Shown piece by piece: positions 59,460-64,000 of a stretch of DNA of 64,000 bases. This stretch comes from Sphingomonas mali NBRC 15500 (GTDB taxonomy: Bacteria; Pseudomonadota; Alphaproteobacteria; Sphingomonadales; Sphingomonadaceae), in the NCBI RefSeq assembly GCF_001598415.1, contig NZ_BCYX01000002.1:1-64000 (forward strand), read 5' to 3'. The notes below the pieces were generated by a model. It was not told the DNA's origin and did no database searches. It worked only from the letters and a program-made list of their open reading frames with translations. How positions within the stretch are numbered: position 1 is the first letter of the stretch; each line of letters starts with the position of its first letter. The position numbers and the translations under genes were made by a program.

Positions 59460-60392
59460 TCATAGCTCAGCGAGCAGCTTCTTCTTGTACCAGCCGTTGA
59501 GCATGACGCTCTCCTCCACATGGGGGCTCTGATCGCTCTCAACGACAATCCAGCCTGTGTACCCGATGTTACGCAGCGCTGCGGTAACTTCCGGGAAGTC
59601 CACCAATCCGCCCGGTGTCCCCATTTCATAATACCAGCGATCGATCCCGCGCTCGGCACCCGCCGTAATGATCGGCATCGGCCAATATTCCATTTCCGCG
59701 TTCTCGCGGGCATAGTCGTCGAACGTGTCCACGGTGGTCGCGTCCTTGAACTGGACGTGCGCAACACGTGCGCCGTGCTCTTTGAGGAAGGCGACGGGGT
59801 CGAGCCCGGCGATGACGAATTCCGCCGTATCGAGCGCGACATGGACTAGCTCCGGATCCGTAAGAGCCAGGAGCTTGTGGATATCATCCTCACGCCTGAT
59901 CCCGCCCAGGAAATCCACATGAAGCGCGGTCTTGACGCCGGCCGACTTCGTCGCCGCGCCGACCCTGTTCCAGCAGTCGGCAAGGACGCCGATCTTCTCC
60001 CCAGTGATCGGCGCTTCTTTCCAATATGGGCCACATGGTCGGGCGAGGAGCCGCGAGCCACCGAGCTCGGCAAGGAGCTCGGCCGCCCTACCCGCGCTCC
60101 CTGCCATCCTTTCGTGGTCCGCCGGTGCCAGGGGGTTGCAATGATCCAGACCGGCGAAATAGCTGCTGACGCAGCTAAGGCCACACCCCTTTAGAAATTC
60201 GATAAACTTGGCCGACGATCCGAAATAAGCGGGAATCGTGTGCCCTCCGAGCGCGACATCGGTGATCTCGATTGCCTCGAACCCGCAGACCGAGATCGTC
60301 TTGAACGCGCTCTCCATCTGATCGAGGCGGGCCAGATCGGTCTCGACCGTCCGCCATTGATTGATGGCGTAGCTCCAGCGAATATTATCCAT
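59460..60392 (-). CDS. Sugar phosphate isomerase/epimerase-like TIM barrel (second copy)
   Basis: 310 residues from ATG 60392 (MDNIRWSYAINQWRTVETD), with AGGA upstream. Xylose-isomerase-like AP-endonuclease-2 fold: CGFEAIEITDVALGG, HVDFLGGIRREDD, VHVALDTAEFVIAGLDP, VAHVQFKDATTV, GWIVVESDQSP, in which E, D, H and E form the metal site. The true substrate is unknown. It begins 13 bases after the related gene at 60406-61374, so they are cotranscribed and may act as a pair. Confidence 0.86.
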   Translation of the reverse strand: MDNIRWSYAINQWRTVETDLARLDQMESAFKTISVCGFEAIEITDVALGGHTIPAYFGSSAKFIEFLKGCGLSCVSSYFAGLDHCNPLAPADHERMAGSAGRAAELLAELGGSRLLARPCGPYWKEAPITGEKIGVLADCWNRVGAATKSAGVKTALHVDFLGGIRREDDIHKLLALTDPELVHVALDTAEFVIAGLDPVAFLKEHGARVAHVQFKDATTVDTFDDYARENAEMEYWPMPIITAGAERGIDRWYYEMGTPGGLVDFPEVTAALRNIGYTGWIVVESDQSPHVEESVMLNGWYKKKLLAEL

Positions 60393-60405
60393 GACGCGGT
60401 CCTGA

Positions 60406-61374
60406 TCAGGGGTAGATGGGCGAGAGTACGTTGTCGATGTACCACTTGGCTCGACAAGTGCTTTCCGCGTAGTTCGCGCCGCCAATGTCGGCCTTGTCAT
60501 GCTCCACCGTCAGCCATCCGGTATAGCCTTTGGACTTTATGGCGCGCATCAGCTTCGGAAAATCCACGAGCCCCTCTGCCGTTCCCATCTCCCAGAACCA
60601 GCGGCTCGTCGTGCTTGCAGCCCTTTCGGGATCGGGCGGCGTTCGATAGTCGTCGACCGTGTCGGTGTGATGCGTGTCCTTGAAATGGAATCCGGTCACC
60701 CGATCGGCATATTGCAGGTAGAGTTCGGTCGAATCGATTCCGACGATTTCATGCTGTGCGGTGTCGATGAACAGGCCGACATATTCCGGGTCGGCATAAG
60801 CGTAGAATTTGTCGATCTCTTCGCGCGAGTGCAGCGCGCAGTAGAACTCATGGTGACAAGAAAGCTTGATGCCGTGCGTCTTCAGCATCCGGCCGATCCG
60901 TGACCAACATTCGGCCATCGTCTTGATCTTGTCGTCCGTGACCGGCTCGACCAACCAGTATCGCGACACTGGCATGACGATGAAGGAGTCGAGCGTGATG
61001 CCCTCGAACGCCCGCACCTTGTTTTCAAAATTGCGCAGCAACGCGTCATGCGTCTCGGCAAGGTGGGTGCGATCGTCGTAGAAGGCGACGAACATGTTGA
61101 CGAACCGCTCGATACCTCGATCCTGCGCGAATTGCTCCGCCTTCCGCGCCGAGCCGAACAGCTGAGCCTGTGCCAGCAAACGGAACTCGAAAGGGTCCAC
61201 GCCCTGGAACCCGACGCCCGCCAACTGGCGATAGAAGCGATCGGCATATTTAATACCATGCTGCGGCGTAACCCAACCGCTTGGCGACCGCATCGTCCAG
61301 TGGTCCATGTACGACCACTTGATGTTTCTGCTTTGGTATTCCGGCCCGACGCCGGACGACTCTGCGGTACTCAC
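60406..61374 (-). CDS. Sugar phosphate isomerase/epimerase-like TIM barrel (first copy)
   Basis: 322 residues from a GTG start (VSTAESSGVGPEYQSRNIKW) with AGGAGC upstream. Same fold as its neighbour: GFQGVDPFEFRLLAQ, LSCHHEFYCALHSREE, VGLFIDTAQHEIVGIDS, RVTGFHFKDTHHTD, WLTVEHDKADIGG. The pair share only moderate identity by eye and may be subunits or sequential enzymes. Its upstream neighbour on the same strand is a TonB receptor, suggesting processing of an imported compound. Confidence 0.86.
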   Translation of the reverse strand: MSTAESSGVGPEYQSRNIKWSYMDHWTMRSPSGWVTPQHGIKYADRFYRQLAGVGFQGVDPFEFRLLAQAQLFGSARKAEQFAQDRGIERFVNMFVAFYDDRTHLAETHDALLRNFENKVRAFEGITLDSFIVMPVSRYWLVEPVTDDKIKTMAECWSRIGRMLKTHGIKLSCHHEFYCALHSREEIDKFYAYADPEYVGLFIDTAQHEIVGIDSTELYLQYADRVTGFHFKDTHHTDTVDDYRTPPDPERAASTTSRWFWEMGTAEGLVDFPKLMRAIKSKGYTGWLTVEHDKADIGGANYAESTCRAKWYIDNVLSPIYP

Positions 61375-61592
61375 CGATCGTGCTCCTGGTTTGTCATTCC
61401 GCAGCCGGCTTCGCCGACGCGGACTCGAATCTGCTCTTCGAGCAGCTGCAACGGCCCGCCCGGCCGCCTTCGTCCTTTCTGGAGCAGCATAAGTCGCCGC
61501 TCACCTCCGCCTTTCCCAATGGATGTTGTTCTCCGGAATGCGCAAAACGGGCGCCCGCCTGAAGGCTACTTCGGGCGGGCGCCTCGGCGCGA

Positions 61593-63911
61593 TCAGAAGT
61601 GGGCGTCGAACTGAAAACCGACCAGGCGGCGCGAATTCGGATCGAGGATCTGCCACAGCCCGCCCTGAGCGAAGGCGTCGCTCGGATAGAGCTGGGTCGG
61701 ATAGACCTTGTCGGTCAGGTTGCGCGCAAACAATGCTATCGACCAGGTGTCGCCGGCCTTGAGACCGATGCGCGCATTCACTAGCGTCTGGGCGGGTATT
61801 ACGTATTTTGGATTGGCAGATAGATACATGGATTGCTTCGCCCGCGCAGCTGCATCGGCTCCGAAAATCAACGAATAGCGATCGGTCAGCGGCACCTCCT
61901 GCTCGATCGAGATCGTCGCCTTGAATTTGGGCGCGTAGTTCAATTGCTGCCCGCCGAGGTTCGACAGATCGGCACCGGTAAAGCCCGGCGGATATTTGGC
62001 GTCGTTGTAGATGCCGGAGATGTTCACCGTCGTGTAGCGCCAGGGCCTGCCGAACACTTCGAATTCGATGCCCTTGCTGATAACCTTGGGGACCGTCAGG
62101 TTGGTGCAGGCGATGCCATTCGGCGCCGACACGCACGACTGAGTCTGGAAATCCCTGACCTTGGTGTAGAAAACGTCGGCCGCGAAATTCAGCCGGTTGC
62201 CGAGGAATGATTGCTTGAGCCCGACCTCATAGCTGATCGGCCGTTCCGCTCTGACGGGCGAGAGAAAGTGCACGGTCGATGTCAACGTGTCGTTGATCTG
62301 AGGAGCCTTGTAGCCCGTCGACACCGTCGCATAAACCATCGTGCTCTTGGAGAAATCATGCTGGATACCGGCACGCCAGGTTAGCGCGTCGGCTGTGGTC
62401 CGCGTCGAAAATGCGTCGGGCACGCCAGCGTTGATCGGGTCGGCCTTGGTCTCGGATATAGTCGAGTGCGTGTAGCGCGCGCCGGCGATCAACCGCGTCG
62501 ATTCGCCGAGGTAAAACGTGCCGTTGCCGAATGCCGCGTAATCATTGGCCTCCGAATTCGAGATCGCCACGCCGTCACCCAGGACAATGTCGAAGCCGAG
62601 GAAGGACGGATGCGCGATCAACTGTCCATGCTGACGATTGAAGAACGTCGCGTGTTGAAAATAGGCACCGACGACCCACTCGAAACGATGGTTCGAGTCG
62701 GACGCGAGCCGTAGTTCCTGTGTCAGCAATGAACGCCTGGTCAATTCGGGATCACCCGGAACTCCGCTGGTCAGCGAGACGACCGGGCTACAAGCGACGA
62801 AATCGCAATTTTGCAGATACTGGCGCGCATAAGTCGGGGAAAGGCTGATGATGTCGGCAAGCTGGCTACCGGACACCTTCCTGTAGGAAGTGATCGACGT
62901 GAGGGTGTTGGCGCCGAGCTTCAGGTCGAATTGGCCGGACACGCCGCCGATCTCGGACGATCCGGTGTTGGGATATCCAGCGCAATTGTCCGTGTTGCTA
63001 GGACTGGGCGTGATTCCGCAAGCATTGAGGGCCTGCGCCAGGAGCGATCCCGGCGTGGCGGCACGCCAGATGAACCCGCTCGCGTGATCCGTCCTGGAGT
63101 GGTTGTAGTCACCAATGAGATTGAAGGTCAGCGTATCGGTGATCTCCCACAGATAGCGCCCACGAAAGCCGAAATTGGTCGAGTCCATGACGTTGCCGTT
63201 CGAGCGATCGACCGACAGGCCATTGTTATTGAAGAAATAGCCCGCGACGCGGAGCGCGGATGTCTCGCTTACCGGGAGATTGATCGCGCCGCGAAGGGCG
63301 CTGCGCGAATATTCCGCGCCCAATCCACGAATGCCGAATTCGCCGGAAACGTAGCCCGACGTCTCATCGATTTTCGGCGCGCGCGTCGTGATATTCAGAA
63401 CGCCGGCCGAAACCGAGCTACCGAACAGCGTACCCTGAGGGCCTTTGAGCACCTCGACTCGCTGGGTGTCGAAAATATCGCTGATGTTGGCGTTACCGAG
63501 CACAACACCGTCTAGGACCACGCTGACCGAGGAGGCAGCCGTCGCGTTGCCGACCTGGTTGGTCCCGATCCCGCGCACGAACGCGCCCCCGCCCGGCGCG
63601 GCGCCCGGCGCCGTGAACTCGAGCGAGGCGCTCGCCTGGGAGAGATCCTGAATGTTCTGCACGCCGCGGCGGGCAAGCTGGTCGGCTGAAATCACGGTGA
63701 CCGCGATCGGCACCTCCTGGACGTTCTCAGACCGCCGCTGGGCCGTGACGATGATGTCCTGGTCTGATGCGAACGTCTGGGCCTCGCCATTCGACGTCGC
63801 CGCGGGCTGCTTCTGGTCGTCCTGAGCTTGCGCCCGCGCGACGCCACCAACCGACGACATGATCGCCATCGACGCGACGGAAACGAAAAGTTTTGACATA
63901 CTATATTTCAT
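61593..63911 (-). CDS. TonB-dependent outer-membrane receptor
   Basis: 772 residues from ATG 63911, preceded by GGGGAGATG; signal peptide MKYSMSKLFVSVASMAIMSS ending ARAQAQ. Plug: DQDIIVTAQRRSENVQEVPI, LSQASASLEFTAPGAAPGGG, VLDGVVLGNANISD, VEVLKGPQGTLFGSSVSAG. Barrel ending VGFQFDAHF. It lies upstream of the two isomerase-like genes (219 bases apart) on the same strand and may import their substrate, possibly a sugar or cyclitol derivative. Promoter in the AT-rich last 90 bases of the window. Confidence 0.92.
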   Translation of the reverse strand: MKYSMSKLFVSVASMAIMSSVGGVARAQAQDDQKQPAATSNGEAQTFASDQDIIVTAQRRSENVQEVPIAVTVISADQLARRGVQNIQDLSQASASLEFTAPGAAPGGGAFVRGIGTNQVGNATAASSVSVVLDGVVLGNANISDIFDTQRVEVLKGPQGTLFGSSVSAGVLNITTRAPKIDETSGYVSGEFGIRGLGAEYSRSALRGAINLPVSETSALRVAGYFFNNNGLSVDRSNGNVMDSTNFGFRGRYLWEITDTLTFNLIGDYNHSRTDHASGFIWRAATPGSLLAQALNACGITPSPSNTDNCAGYPNTGSSEIGGVSGQFDLKLGANTLTSITSYRKVSGSQLADIISLSPTYARQYLQNCDFVACSPVVSLTSGVPGDPELTRRSLLTQELRLASDSNHRFEWVVGAYFQHATFFNRQHGQLIAHPSFLGFDIVLGDGVAISNSEANDYAAFGNGTFYLGESTRLIAGARYTHSTISETKADPINAGVPDAFSTRTTADALTWRAGIQHDFSKSTMVYATVSTGYKAPQINDTLTSTVHFLSPVRAERPISYEVGLKQSFLGNRLNFAADVFYTKVRDFQTQSCVSAPNGIACTNLTVPKVISKGIEFEVFGRPWRYTTVNISGIYNDAKYPPGFTGADLSNLGGQQLNYAPKFKATISIEQEVPLTDRYSLIFGADAAARAKQSMYLSANPKYVIPAQTLVNARIGLKAGDTWSIALFARNLTDKVYPTQLYPSDAFAQGGLWQILDPNSRRLVGFQFDAHF

Positions 63912-64000
63912 GCTACATCTCCCCAGTGCCTCGATCTTTTCTTGGTTGATCGAGTTTTTTTTGAAGTAACTTTCCGACTGCAACAGAAAATCATTTTCAT

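Overview
This 64 kb window comes from a GC-rich alphaproteobacterium, most probably a sphingomonad (Sphingomonas or a close relative). The evidence is five large TonB-dependent receptors, several with the 'DIIVTAQKR'-type plug start common in that group, a Trb-type conjugation module with a DUF3363-type relaxase fragment, and an alphaproteobacterial LexA box (GTTC-N7-GTTC). No rRNA, complete tRNA or CRISPR array was seen.

Layout. (1) 1-5.7 kb: the 3' end of an acetyl-CoA synthetase, then a quinoprotein (PQQ) relay cluster made of a zinc metallohydrolase, a SoxYZ-like carrier and a CXXCW-type rhodanese-like protein, then a TonB receptor. This suggests periplasmic alcohol oxidation feeding acetate activation. 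(2) 5.75-5.96 kb: a decayed fragment of a P4-type integrase beside a tRNA-3'-end-like repeat. (3) 6.1-15.9 kb: a TonB receptor/S9 peptidase operon divergent from an amidohydrolase, with a MocR regulator, a PaiB-like FMN protein and a PepSY membrane protein. (4) 16.2-23.8 kb: a peptide locus with a dipeptide epimerase, an XRE-cupin regulator, a TonB receptor, a membrane-anchored class-C serine hydrolase and a POT-type peptide transporter. (5) 23.7-24.3 kb: a second integrase remnant with the same tRNA-like repeat. (6) 24.5-36.5 kb: a compact, overlapping conjugation operon, traG-copG-trbBCDEJLFGI-DUF2274-alpA, without relaxase or trbK. (7) 36.9-47.6 kb: a second peptide locus, with aminopeptidase P, a cyclophilin-DUF885 fusion, an MFS transporter, a DPP4-like S9 peptidase, a TonB receptor and a TetR regulator. 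(8) 47.9-51.1 kb: a nest of three insertion sequences (IS630, IS5, IS110). (9) 51.5-55.2 kb: two SRAP (YedK/HMCES-like) proteins, one with its active-site residues replaced. The latter diverges from three small unknown genes across a LexA box. A relaxase C-terminal fragment lies at the end of this stretch. (10) 55.4-64 kb: a class III aminotransferase, a frameshifted CecR-like TetR gene, an SGNH lipoprotein, two sugar-isomerase-like TIM barrels and a fifth TonB receptor.

How it fits together. Much of the window is accessory DNA of sphingomonad type: outer-membrane receptor, transporter, hydrolase and local regulator cassettes mixed with pieces of at least one integrative conjugative element. 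The two integrase fossils with matching 23-bp tRNA-like repeats 18.3 kb apart suggest tandem island insertions. The separated trb module and relaxase fragment suggest a conjugative element broken by later insertions or deletions. The most unusual items are the cyclophilin-DUF885 fusion inside a proline-peptide locus and the apparently dead SRAP protein under LexA control.
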